DNA of 50,925 nt from an uncultured Eubacteriales bacterium (lineage in GTDB: Bacteria; Bacillota; Clostridia; Christensenellales; CAG-138): NCBI GenBank assembly GCA_900544555.1, contig UQWD01000015.1, positions 1-50,925 on the forward strand. The letters run 5' to 3'. Each line of letters begins with the position of its first letter. Position 1 is the first letter of the stretch. Positions 25,093 through 33,023 of this stretch are shown here, one piece after another. Under the pieces are notes generated by a model. It was given only the letters and a program-made list of their open reading frames with translations. It had not been told where the DNA came from and did not search any database. The position numbers and the translations under genes were made by a program.

Positions 25093-25718
25093 AGTTCCTC
25101 CGCCTCATTTAAATAATGCGTGGTTAACAAAATTGTAATATGATATTCCCTGTTCAGCATGAGAATAAGCTCTCTGAAATCATGGGCAATCTGAACGTCC
25201 AAGCCCACGGTTGGTTCATCAAGAAGCAGAAGCTTTGGGTTGGTGAGAAGCGCTTTAGCGATAAGAAGACGCTGCTTCATTCCCCGCGAATATGTCTCAA
25301 CTAAAGCATCCTTCTTTTCAAGCAACCCTACATATGACAGCTTTTCGCATATACTATGATTCAGCTCACGTGAATTCATATTATAAAGTGAACCGAAAAA
25401 CTGGAGATTCTCTACCGCGGTTAGTTTCCAATATAAAGATCTATCGCCGCCAAGTACAACGCCAAGGCTTTTCTTAATCTCCTTCTCGTTTTTATCATAC
25501 GTCTTGCCATCAATCACAACGCTTCCGCTGTCTGGACGCAGGATGCCGGAGATGATGCGGATTAATGTTGTCTTACCGGCGCCGTTTAAGCCCAGCAATC
25601 CATAAATATCGCCGTCGCCAACTGTTAAATCCAACCCCTTTAAAACCTCGGTAGTCTCTATTGTTCTTCTTGTCGCCCTGCGCGCATATTTTTTTCTAAT
25701 TTGATTACATTCCAGCAT
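25002..25718 (-). CDS. ABC transporter ATPase, C-terminally truncated by a deletion junction
   Basis: A 238-residue ATPase of the drug or lipid export (DrrA/CcmA-like) type. Walker A is GLNGAGKTT, signature YSRGMKQRL, Walker B LLLLDEPTVGLD, H-loop LTTHYLNEAEEL. Typical members run on for another 50-80 residues. Here the frame passes at about 25025 into sequence belonging to the MFS gene and ends with FEFQPEPP. AGGAG precedes ATG 25718; a longer frame to 25757 has no ribosome site. No ABC permease is adjacent. It may still fold, but function is doubtful. Confidence 0.78.
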   Translation of the reverse strand: MLECNQIRKKYARRATRRTIETTEVLKGLDLTVGDGDIYGLLGLNGAGKTTLIRIISGILRPDSGSVVIDGKTYDKNEKEIKKSLGVVLGGDRSLYWKLTAVENLQFFGSLYNMNSRELNHSICEKLSYVGLLEKKDALVETYSRGMKQRLLIAKALLTNPKLLLLDEPTVGLDVQIAHDFRELILMLNREYHITILLTTHYLNEAEELCSHIGVLRVGVIKQQGTINKLFEFQPEPP

Positions 25719-26073
25719 GATATTTACTCCTATTAACAGCGTTTTTATAGAAAGCACAATATTATAATCAATAATCGATATATGCTAAATGCGATTTCGG
25801 TCGCATAATAGTTTTTCCTGTTTCTGCACATAAGCGAAAGCTCAGCAATCAATTTCCCGAGGACAGCAGAGCGCTTTGTTGATAAATCTAAACGTTCGCT
25901 GATAACTATCTATATTTTGTCGATTATAGCACCAACTCAGGCATTATTGTCAAATATATAATTACCGCCAACTATTGTTCAAACATCAAAATGCACCCTA
26001 TTGTTCCAAGCGCCGAGAAATAATATCTTAGGTATCTACGAGATTACCCCTCGCTATTAAAAAAGAATATATA
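25719..26073. other. AT-rich intergenic gap
   Basis: About 350 bases between the ABC ATPase and tRNA-Thr terminator. A minus-strand TATAAT (25768-25763 region) could be the ATPase promoter -10. I see no open frame or RNA family. Confidence 0.4.
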
Positions 26074-26102
26074 ACAAAAAAACCCTAAAAAATAGGGCTT
26101 TT
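26074..26102 (-). terminator. terminator of tRNA-Thr
   Basis: On the minus strand AGCCCTA-TTTTT-TAGGGTT is followed by a T run, immediately after the tRNA CCA. Confidence 0.8.
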
Positions 26103-26105
26103 CTT

Positions 26106-26181
26106 TGGAGCTGATGAGCAGATTCGAACTGCCTACCTCTTCATTACCAATGAAGTGCTCTACCGACTGAGCTACATCAGC
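26106..26181 (-). tRNA. tRNA-Thr (anticodon GGT)
   Basis: Acceptor GCTGATG pairs with CATCAGC; anticodon stem CTTCA/TGAAG encloses TTGGTAA with GGT at 34-36; T arm GGCAG-TTCGAAT-CTGCT; discriminator T and encoded CCA. It has its own promoter and terminator. Confidence 0.95.
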
Positions 26182-26206
26182 GCGCTGAGTAAGCGGAACG
26201 TTTAAT

Positions 26207-26235
26207 ATTATAACCAATACCCGCGGGATACGCAA
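26207..26235 (-). promoter_or_regulatory. promoter of tRNA-Thr
   Basis: Minus-strand -35 TTGCGT (26235-26230) and perfect -10 TATAAT (26212-26207) with 17-base spacing, about 26 bases before the tRNA. Confidence 0.7.
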
Positions 26236-26282
26236 GTGCTTTTATGAATAAATTCTTACTTATAATTAAGGGCCGCCCGCGG

Positions 26283-26759
26283 TCATTTTTCCTCGCTATG
26301 GCCTTTGCATTGGCTGTGCCAGCGTATCTCGCCGCGCTTCACACGCATATTTATATGTTCGCCCCCATGCTCAAAAACCGGCGCGCCGGCGGGAACAAAC
26401 CCGAAGGAGGCGTACAGCACCACGTCGTCAACCGGCGAAGATACCACGATTTCCTCTCCCGCGAGCGACTGCGCCTTGAACAAAAGCATGCGCAGGCAGA
26501 ATTCCTTATACGGCTGATCCCGGAAAACCGGCATAACGGCGATTCGTCCGATATGGGTTTGCCCTCCGTCCGGGTACATCCTCGCGGCGGCTATCAGTTC
26601 GCCGGATCGCGTTTTTACAAGGAGATGCGCGCTAATGCCGTCGAACCAATCAAACTCCTCGTCCGGGCTGACGCCGCCTTCCTCAATAAAAACCGCGGTG
26701 CGAACGGCTCGCACCTCGTCAAAATTCGTAAGGCCCCATTTCCACGTTGCGGTAAACAC
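26283..26759 (-). CDS. GNAT family N-acetyltransferase
   Basis: A 158-residue protein of the ElaA/YjcF-like GNAT branch. Visible marks are VRTAVFIEEGGVSPDEEFD near 20-40, AAARMYPDGGQTHIGRIAV near 70-88 and the C-terminal YASFGFVPAG. The acetyl-CoA loop, normally R/Q-x-x-G-x-G/A, reads FRDQPYKEF here and lacks its glycines, so activity is uncertain. I chose GTG 26759 because AGGAGG lies seven bases upstream; an ATG ten codons earlier has no ribosome site. Confidence 0.82.
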   Translation of the reverse strand: MFTATWKWGLTNFDEVRAVRTAVFIEEGGVSPDEEFDWFDGISAHLLVKTRSGELIAAARMYPDGGQTHIGRIAVMPVFRDQPYKEFCLRMLLFKAQSLAGEEIVVSSPVDDVVLYASFGFVPAGAPVFEHGGEHINMRVKRGEIRWHSQCKGHSEEK

Positions 26760-26945
26760 GCTGGCTCCTCCTATGTATGCCACAGGCATGAATCGTTTAA
26801 ACTACATGGTAAACGCTCGGCCGCTTCTTGTAAACACCCTTGCGTGAATAAACCGGATGCGGTAGAATATTCTTGAGTTGGAACAGGCAACCTAAACGGA
26901 GCAATGCGCCTTTAGGTAGAAAATTAATTGTTAAGGAGAAAAGCA

Positions 26946-27266
26946 ATGGAAGAAGAACGCGACTCTGTCGTATTTGAAGATGAGGAAGGCAACAAGCTGG
27001 AGCTGGACGTGCTGGAGTATTTTGAGCACGAAGGCGAAGAGTACGCCATACTTGTGGATATGGAAGGCGCAGGCGACGAGGAATCCGAACAGGAAGCGTA
27101 CATAATGAAAATAGTTGTCAATGGTGATGAGGAAGAGTTCCTCCCGCCGGATGAGGAGAAGATGGACGAACTTATTGCTATTGCCGAGCAAATCATATCC
27201 GAGGACTGCGATTGCGAGGATGATTGCGGCGAAGAGTGCGGCTGTGGCTGCCATGACAAAGATTAA
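26946..27266 (+). CDS. DUF1292 family small acidic protein
   Basis: A 106-residue, very acidic protein with the DUF1292 pattern VVFEDEEGNKLELDVLEYFE..GEEYAILV and IMKIVV-x-G-x-E-E-FLPP. The C-terminal tail is cysteine-rich (CDCEDDCGEECGCGCHDKD), suggesting metal binding. AAGGAG precedes ATG 26946. In other Firmicutes DUF1292 genes sit near ruvX/yrrL; here it is alone with its own terminator. Function unknown. Confidence 0.85.
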   Translation: MEEERDSVVFEDEEGNKLELDVLEYFEHEGEEYAILVDMEGAGDEESEQEAYIMKIVVNGDEEEFLPPDEEKMDELIAIAEQIISEDCDCEDDCGEECGCGCHDKD

Positions 27267-27280
27267 GGTATTATAAAATT

Positions 27281-27318
27281 AAAAAGGAGCGGATTCCCAA
27301 AGGAAGCGCTCCTTTTTC
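27281..27318 (+). terminator. terminator after the DUF1292 gene
   Basis: AAAAAGGAGCG / CGCTCCTTTTT with a 15-base loop, 14 bases past the stop. Confidence 0.85.
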
Positions 27319-27879
27319 TTATCGCAGTGGAATTTGAGCGCCGCAACCGCTATTCCTTATACATTTTTACCTCATAAGCTCGCAATGCGCTATTCGTTTG
27401 GTGTTGATTATGAATAAAACGTAAATAATACGAAAGGGCGAGTACGGTTCCCGTATGTATAAACCCGTTCCCCGAGCCTACACGCCGGACGCTCGCGGGA
27501 TATTGGCATTCGGCGGCCGCGCAATGTAAACGCGAGCTTAAGCAGACTGAGATCCGTTTAACCCTTGGACGGTAAAAGTCGCCAAGCTCAAACGGCCGCT
27601 TGCAAGAAAGCAACGCGGCCTGCCGCTGCCGTGACATAAACCGGGATTAAACCGGGAGGTTGCCGCGCGATGTTTTCACTGAATAGGTAATTAAGGCATT
27701 CATCATTACCTCCGCTGAAAGAAATTGCCTCAGAAATATTCAGACGTGAACATGATAAGCCAGGCGAGAAGCAAAGCGGGTATTGGGGGCAATTAAACAG
27801 GCTTGACGATATTTGGAAGTAAACATAAGCTGCGATTATAACGCCCGGACGCCCAGCTTATGCGTTTTAGTCGGAAATA
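27319..27879. other. long non-coding gap with several stem-loops
   Basis: About 560 bases without a convincing gene. Paired arms include GCTCGCG (about 27492) with CGCGAGC (about 27532), GGCCG.TTGC with GCAA..CGGCC around 27592-27620, CCGT/ACGG around 27557-27575, and a direct repeat AAACCGGGA near 27639-27656. A minus-strand frame (27637-27350) lacks a ribosome site and a recognisable product. It might hold an unlisted structured RNA or a decayed gene. Confidence 0.4.
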
Positions 27880-27908
27880 TTGACTTTTTCTGGCGATAAG
27901 GCTATACT
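27880..27908 (+). promoter_or_regulatory. promoter of the cell-surface polymer cluster
   Basis: -35 TTGACT (27880-27885) and -10 TATACT (27903-27908) with 17-base spacing, about 70 bases before the first gene. It probably drives the whole run to 36258, as the genes are closely packed with no strong terminator in between. Confidence 0.75.
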
Positions 27909-27979
27909 GTCACCCAGTATCGGCATGCATGTTAAACAGCCGTTTTTTATTGCACCGGATTTTGAACAGGAGGCGGCCC

Positions 27980-28954
27980 GTGTCGACAATCAGCGTTGTT
28001 ATACCGGTATATCGGACCCAAGCGTATCTTGACAGATGCGTGGCTTCCGTGCTGGCGCAGACTCATGAGGACTTGGACGTTATTCTGGTAGACGACGGCT
28101 CGCCGGACAAATGCGGCGAAATATGTGATGGCTATGCCAAGGCCGACAGCCGAGTTCGGGTTTTTCATCAGCGCAACCAGGGACTTTCCGCCGCGCGCAA
28201 CGCGGGCATAGCGGCGGCGAGGGGCGAATATATCGGCTTTGTAGACAGCGACGATTGGATCCGCTCGGATATGTATCAGCGGCTGTTAAGCAATATTAAC
28301 AGCTTTAACGCGCAGCTCGCCGTCTGCGATTCACTACGGGTTTTTGACGGGCGCGCTCCAATTAAGCAAAAGAGGGATAGCGCCCCCCCTTTCGCCATGT
28401 CCGGCAGAGAAGCTCTGGCCAATATGCTCACGGGCGCGGCAACGGGCGGGCATACCGCTTGGAACAAGCTTTATAGCAAAGACCTTTTTAACGGCGTTCG
28501 GTATCCGGCCGGCCGCATTTTTGAGGATGCTTTTACCACCTACCGGCTGTACTATCAATGCGATACGGTAGCGTATGATAAGGAGCAATGCTATTATTAT
28601 TATCAAAGGCCGGGCAGTATCATGGGGCGGGGCTTTAGCAAAAAAGCCATGGACGCGCTGGAGGCGGCCAGAGAGATTGAGTCGTTTGTAAAGGAAAACT
28701 GTCCGGAGCTGGTTAAGCATGCGGACTGCTTCACGGTTATCACGTGCCTGTCGCTCATTTACCGTATTATCGCTTCCGGGCGGGAAAAAAACCGGGAATA
28801 CTATGATGAGGTGAAGGCGGCCTTATATGAAAAGCGCGCCTCCGTCATGGGCGGGCCTTACCTTAGCGGTAAGCATAAGGCGGCGCTGAGGCTTCTTAGA
28901 GCCAGCGAGGGATTGTACAAGCTCGCATGGGATATTTATCTGAGGAGGTCGTGA
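27980..28954 (+). CDS. family 2 glycosyltransferase
   Basis: A 324-residue GT-A fold transferase that adds a sugar from a nucleotide-sugar donor to a cell-envelope glycan. Marks: SVVIPVYRTQAYLDRCVASV at the N-terminus, nucleotide-binding VDDGSPD, RNQGLSAARNAGI, and the metal-binding DSDD in FVDSDDWI near 85. The acceptor region includes WNKLYSKDLF. No membrane helices, so it is cytoplasmic. I chose GTG 27980 with AGGAGG six bases upstream. First gene of the cluster. Confidence 0.9.
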   Translation: MSTISVVIPVYRTQAYLDRCVASVLAQTHEDLDVILVDDGSPDKCGEICDGYAKADSRVRVFHQRNQGLSAARNAGIAAARGEYIGFVDSDDWIRSDMYQRLLSNINSFNAQLAVCDSLRVFDGRAPIKQKRDSAPPFAMSGREALANMLTGAATGGHTAWNKLYSKDLFNGVRYPAGRIFEDAFTTYRLYYQCDTVAYDKEQCYYYYQRPGSIMGRGFSKKAMDALEAAREIESFVKENCPELVKHADCFTVITCLSLIYRIIASGREKNREYYDEVKAALYEKRASVMGGPYLSGKHKAALRLLRASEGLYKLAWDIYLRRS

Positions 28955-28956
28955 GT

Positions 28957-29784
28957 ATGGAGGGCGCAAAACAGGGGCTGAGCTTACGGGATATACAAGA
29001 ACGCGAAGCGGGTATCCTTCGGGCGCTGGCCGGCTTTTGCAGGGAGATAGGCGTGCGCTATTATCTGGCGGGCGGTACGCTGCTTGGCGCCGCGCGGCAC
29101 GGCGGTTTTATACCGTGGGACGACGACGTGGATATACTGATACCACGCCCGGATTACGAGCGCCTTATCAGAATTGCTAATGGGCGCATTGGCCGTTATG
29201 AGGTTAAAACTTACCCGCGGGACAAGCAATACGGATACCCCTTCATGAAGGTCGTCGATCCTGAGTGTATGGCCCGCACACGGGATATGGGCAAGCCCCA
29301 GCCGCTGTGGATAGACGTGTTTCCAATGGATGGCCTTCCAGACGGTGACAAGGCAGTGCGCCGGGTTTTTAGGCGGGCTTTAAGATTACAGCGCCTGCTG
29401 ACCGCCGTATGGATGCCAATTGGCAGCGCATCCGGCTTTGCGCGGAGCTTAGCCCGATTTTTAATCGCACTGCCGGCCAGGATAATAGGCCACGGCTGGT
29501 TCATACGCCGGATCGAAAAGGTGTGTACCGCGCATGATTTTGATAAAGCCGAATTCGCTGCCGGCCTTGTCTGGACAAGAGGGCCGGGGGAACGTATGCA
29601 TAAGGCGGATTTCATATGTTCTACACCGCTGCCTTTCGAGGGCGATACGCATCCCGCTCCAGGGTGCTACGAGCGGTATTTAACAAATATGTACGGGGAT
29701 TATTGGGTTTTGCCCGCCGAAGAGGATCGAAAGGGACATATCCTTGAGGCGTGGACGATACTGGGCGAGGATGTGATGGTTTGA
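28957..29784 (+). CDS. LicD family phosphotransferase
   Basis: A 275-residue LicD-type protein. The family core, AGGTLLGAARHGG followed by FIPWDDDVDI, lies at about residues 36-58; its aspartates bind metal and the nucleotide. LicD enzymes move a phospho-alcohol (phosphocholine in known bacterial cases) from a CDP carrier onto a glycan. Human fukutin and FKRP, of the same superfamily, transfer ribitol phosphate from CDP-ribitol. ATG 28957 has AGGAGG upstream. It starts two bases after the GT2 gene. Confidence 0.88.
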   Translation: MEGAKQGLSLRDIQEREAGILRALAGFCREIGVRYYLAGGTLLGAARHGGFIPWDDDVDILIPRPDYERLIRIANGRIGRYEVKTYPRDKQYGYPFMKVVDPECMARTRDMGKPQPLWIDVFPMDGLPDGDKAVRRVFRRALRLQRLLTAVWMPIGSASGFARSLARFLIALPARIIGHGWFIRRIEKVCTAHDFDKAEFAAGLVWTRGPGERMHKADFICSTPLPFEGDTHPAPGCYERYLTNMYGDYWVLPAEEDRKGHILEAWTILGEDVMV

Positions 29785-30578
29785 GGGAGATAATTAGGGA
29801 GCATAAGGGGTTTTGGAAGCAGATTTTCATGCTGTCCAAAATAGAACTTTCAAAAGCTTATAAAGGTACGCTTATGGGCTCGGCATGGGCGGTAATCAAG
29901 CCGCTTATAACGCTGATGGTGTTCTGGTTTACGTTTGAAATCGGTATACGCGGCGGATCCGAGATTAGGAACGTACCACGTTTTGTGTTCATGCTCACGG
30001 GCTTTGTACCTTGGTTCTTTATGAACGACATGATCGTGGGCGGCGCAAAGTGCATTCGCAACAACCAGCAGTTTGTTACAAAAATATCATACCCCGTATC
30101 AACGATAATGACTTTTTCAGCCCTGGCTCGGGCGTACGTACACATCGCGCTTACGGCTATCATGTATATTTATCTTGTCGCCGCGGGATACGCGCCAACG
30201 CTGTATAACATTCAGATACTGTGGTATTTTCCAATGATGTTCCTGTTCTTTCTCGCGCTTTCATGGATAACCGCGCCGCTTAGCGTATACAGCAAGGACT
30301 TCCAGAACACCATAGATTCAACCATACAGGCGATGTTTTGGCTATCCGGCATTTTGTGGGATACGTACGGCATTGAATATGCTTGGTTAAGGCATATTAT
30401 GCTGATTAACCCTATCAATTATTTCGCGAACGGATACCGCAAGGCGTTTATTTATAACGAGTGGTTCTTTGATTCGCCTAAGGAAACGATTGTTTTTCTG
30501 ATTGAGCTCGCCTTTATAATCATTATTGGCGCTTGGAATTACAAGCGCCTCAGGAAAACAATGGCGGACGTACTGTAA
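29781..30578 (+). CDS. ABC-2 type polysaccharide export permease (TagG/Wzm-like)
   Basis: A 265-residue inner-membrane protein with about six helices. It has the family start LSKIELSKAYKGTLMGSAWA near 20 and the C-terminal NPINYFANGYRKAFI. Such permeases pair with a TagH/Wzt ATPase to export a finished undecaprenyl-linked polymer. The ATPase here is the last gene of the cluster (35536-36258), unusually far from the permease. The start is TTG 29781, overlapping the LicD stop as TTGA. An alternative ATG at 29751 would overlap the upstream coding region. Confidence 0.9.
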   Translation: MREIIREHKGFWKQIFMLSKIELSKAYKGTLMGSAWAVIKPLITLMVFWFTFEIGIRGGSEIRNVPRFVFMLTGFVPWFFMNDMIVGGAKCIRNNQQFVTKISYPVSTIMTFSALARAYVHIALTAIMYIYLVAAGYAPTLYNIQILWYFPMMFLFFLALSWITAPLSVYSKDFQNTIDSTIQAMFWLSGILWDTYGIEYAWLRHIMLINPINYFANGYRKAFIYNEWFFDSPKETIVFLIELAFIIIIGAWNYKRLRKTMADVL

Positions 30579-30589
30579 GGGGAGGTAAG

Positions 30590-32293
30590 ATGAAGGCGGA
30601 GCAGAGAGTAATTAAGAAAACGTTTGATTCCGAGGAGACGCTCATAACGTCCCTTGAGCCGGATATGCCGGTATGCGGCAAGCGGGTAAAGCCCCCTGTT
30701 TGGCAGGAGTGCTGCTATCGTCTGCTGGCTGCGCTGGATAAGGCTTGCAGTGAGCATAAAATTGAGTATTTTGCCTTTAGCAGCATGCTTGAGCACTGCG
30801 TTCACTATCAGGCCATATGCCCTGAATCAGCAGAAAAGTATGAAATTGGTATGCTCAGGGCCGATTATGAACGCTTTGTAGACGTGATGGCGTACAAGTC
30901 GGAGGATTACGGTTTTATTCTTGACGCGTTTTTGCTTGACGGGATTACGCCGCGCAGGAAGGCGCGCGTGGGCGTTTGGTTTGAAGCTCAAAGCGAGCTG
31001 ATGCAGGCCGCCGGCTGGTATTGGATTGAGCTGAGCCCATTCGACGCGGTGCCGGAGCCGTTTGATTTGAGATGCGCGCACCTAAGAAAAATGCGGAGGC
31101 TGAACAAAAAATTCGACAGGATAAACAGCTGCAAAATAGGAAAACGATCTTACAGCCTCCCGCGTGAAGTCGCAAAAAAAATCCTATACGGCGGCCGTTC
31201 GCTGAGCAAATGCTATACAGAGCTTTTAAAAACTGCCGTTCGGTATAATGAAAAATCGCATAAATACATCATGCGCTCGGTAGTTTCTCCGAGCAAAATG
31301 GTAGAGCTTGAGCAGGTGTTTCCGCTGCAAAGAAGGCCCTTCGGACCTGTGATGCTGCCATGCCCATGCGAGTGCACGATATGGACCACGCTGCAGGACG
31401 ACGTTTTCCGCGCGCGCGTCGAAGCGATACAGCGCGTGGATTTAGAATTGCTCGAGGAGTTTGACAGAGTATGTAAGAAGGTAGGCGTCGGCTACTTTGT
31501 CTGCGGCGGCACAATGCTCGGCTATATACGGCACGGGGGCTTCATCCCCTGGGACGATGATATTGACGTCGGCATGCTTAGAAAGGATTACGATACGTTT
31601 TTGGAAAAGGCCGGGCCGCTTTTATCCAAGGGTTTCTTTCTGCAAACGCGCGGGAAAGACCGTAAAATACCGTACCTGTTTTCAAAAATCCGCAAGGATA
31701 ATACGGCGTATATCACCAGCTATAATGAAAACAGGGATTACCATAAGGGGATCTGCCTGGATATATTTCCGTTCGATTATATCCCGAAGGATCAGCGTGC
31801 GCAGAACAGGTTCAGGAGCCAGGTGCGCTTTTATGAACGCATACACAACTTTGTGGTGAACAGGCAGGTGAGGGATCCGGATGAAAAGGTAAAGCCCTTC
31901 GGAGCCAGGGACAGGTTCGCGCGGGCGATTGGGTATTTAAAACGCCGCTCGTTCGCTCTCATACCGCTTTGGTTAACGCAGGCCCTATATATCCGAAAAG
32001 CCACGCAGTATAACAAAAAAGCGCAGAGAATGGGACTTGACACGGTGGCTAGCTTTGTACCAAGCTATACCTACATTAAGCTTGAGGATCTCCTGCCGTA
32101 TCGGGACATAATGTTTGAGGGCGTTCCCGCCAAGGTACCTAGGGCGCCTGAGGTGTTTCTCACCATGCAGTACGGAGACTTCATGCGCCTGCCTCCCAAG
32201 CACAAGCAGGCCGGGCATGATTTGATACGCTGGTCGGTCGATTGCGCCGAGGGAGGAACCGACGTTACGGATATCCACAGCGAGGAGGAATGA
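30590..32293 (+). CDS. two-domain LicD family protein
   Basis: A 567-residue protein. The C-terminal domain (about 285-560) is a full LicD domain with CGGTMLGYIRHGG and FIPWDDDIDVGMLRKDY near 303-333. The N-terminal domain (about 40-180) looks like a second LicD fold (IEYFAFSSMLEHC, then YEIGMLRADYERF). It lacks the GGT-x-LG and PWDDD catalytic blocks, so it is probably inactive and structural. GGGGAGG precedes ATG 30590. Likely role: transfer of a phospho-alcohol to the exported glycan, using the CDP donor made by the next genes. Confidence 0.85.
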   Translation: MKAEQRVIKKTFDSEETLITSLEPDMPVCGKRVKPPVWQECCYRLLAALDKACSEHKIEYFAFSSMLEHCVHYQAICPESAEKYEIGMLRADYERFVDVMAYKSEDYGFILDAFLLDGITPRRKARVGVWFEAQSELMQAAGWYWIELSPFDAVPEPFDLRCAHLRKMRRLNKKFDRINSCKIGKRSYSLPREVAKKILYGGRSLSKCYTELLKTAVRYNEKSHKYIMRSVVSPSKMVELEQVFPLQRRPFGPVMLPCPCECTIWTTLQDDVFRARVEAIQRVDLELLEEFDRVCKKVGVGYFVCGGTMLGYIRHGGFIPWDDDIDVGMLRKDYDTFLEKAGPLLSKGFFLQTRGKDRKIPYLFSKIRKDNTAYITSYNENRDYHKGICLDIFPFDYIPKDQRAQNRFRSQVRFYERIHNFVVNRQVRDPDEKVKPFGARDRFARAIGYLKRRSFALIPLWLTQALYIRKATQYNKKAQRMGLDTVASFVPSYTYIKLEDLLPYRDIMFEGVPAKVPRAPEVFLTMQYGDFMRLPPKHKQAGHDLIRWSVDCAEGGTDVTDIHSEEE

Positions 32294-32294
32294 T

Positions 32295-32993
32295 ATGAAC
32301 ATACTTTTGCTTATGATGGGCGGATCAGGTACGCGCTATGGCGCGGATATCCCCAAACAATTCGTGCTCGTGCAGGGTGTGCCGATATTTGCCTATATAC
32401 TTGAAAAGTATGGGCGCATGCCCGAAATTGACCATATTATCTGTGTTTCCCATGGCGAATGGGTGGATTACGTACGGGAATGGGGCGAGAAGCTTGGGGT
32501 TAAAAAACTAAATTGCGTAGTCGCGGGCGGCTCCACGCGCTCAGGCTCCGTTAAGAACGGGCTGGAAGCGGCTTCGCGCATAGCTAGTGACGGCGACGTG
32601 ATATTGATTCACGACGCGACCCATCCGTATGTGGATATTGAAGGCACGCTTGAGGTAATTGAAGCGGTGCGCTCTTGCGGGGGCGCGACGCTTGGCGAGC
32701 TGCAATACGATACGGTTTACCGCATGGATGAAAACCTGGAGATCTGTGAAGTCGTCCCCCGCCGGGAGATTGTGGCGGGCGCTTCGCCTGAAGCGTTTCT
32801 GTTTGAGCTTATTTATCCCGTTTATGCGAACGCGGATGATGAGGAGCTGGAGCGCATGACTTCCGCGGGCGCGATTGCGCTCGCGCACCATATTCCGATG
32901 AAGGTGATACCCACGGATCTCATCAACCTGAAAATAACAAGAAAACCAGATATGGCGGCTTTTAAGAAGCTGCTTACGGACTATTATTTTTAA
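32295..32993 (+). CDS. IspD/TarI-like cytidylyltransferase
   Basis: A 232-residue enzyme activating a phosphorylated alcohol with CTP to a CDP-alcohol. The CTP-binding loop is MMGGSGTRYG (8-17) with IPKQF just after. The second motif reads IHDATHPYVD near 104-113, where IspD and TarI usually have HDA-x-RP, so the conserved arginine is histidine. Position between a LicD gene and a polyol-phosphate dehydrogenase points to a CDP-polyol product rather than isoprenoid synthesis. GAGGAGG precedes the ATG, two bases after the LicD stop. Confidence 0.87.
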   Translation: MNILLLMMGGSGTRYGADIPKQFVLVQGVPIFAYILEKYGRMPEIDHIICVSHGEWVDYVREWGEKLGVKKLNCVVAGGSTRSGSVKNGLEAASRIASDGDVILIHDATHPYVDIEGTLEVIEAVRSCGGATLGELQYDTVYRMDENLEICEVVPRREIVAGASPEAFLFELIYPVYANADDEELERMTSAGAIALAHHIPMKVIPTDLINLKITRKPDMAAFKKLLTDYYF

Positions 32994-33023
32994 CCGCGCT
33001 AAGCGCGGGATTGGAGGAAACGC

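Noticed and set aside
27350..27637. 95-codon minus-strand frame
   Set aside because: No ribosome site and cysteine- and arginine-rich nonsense for most of its length; kept only as part of a structured gap.
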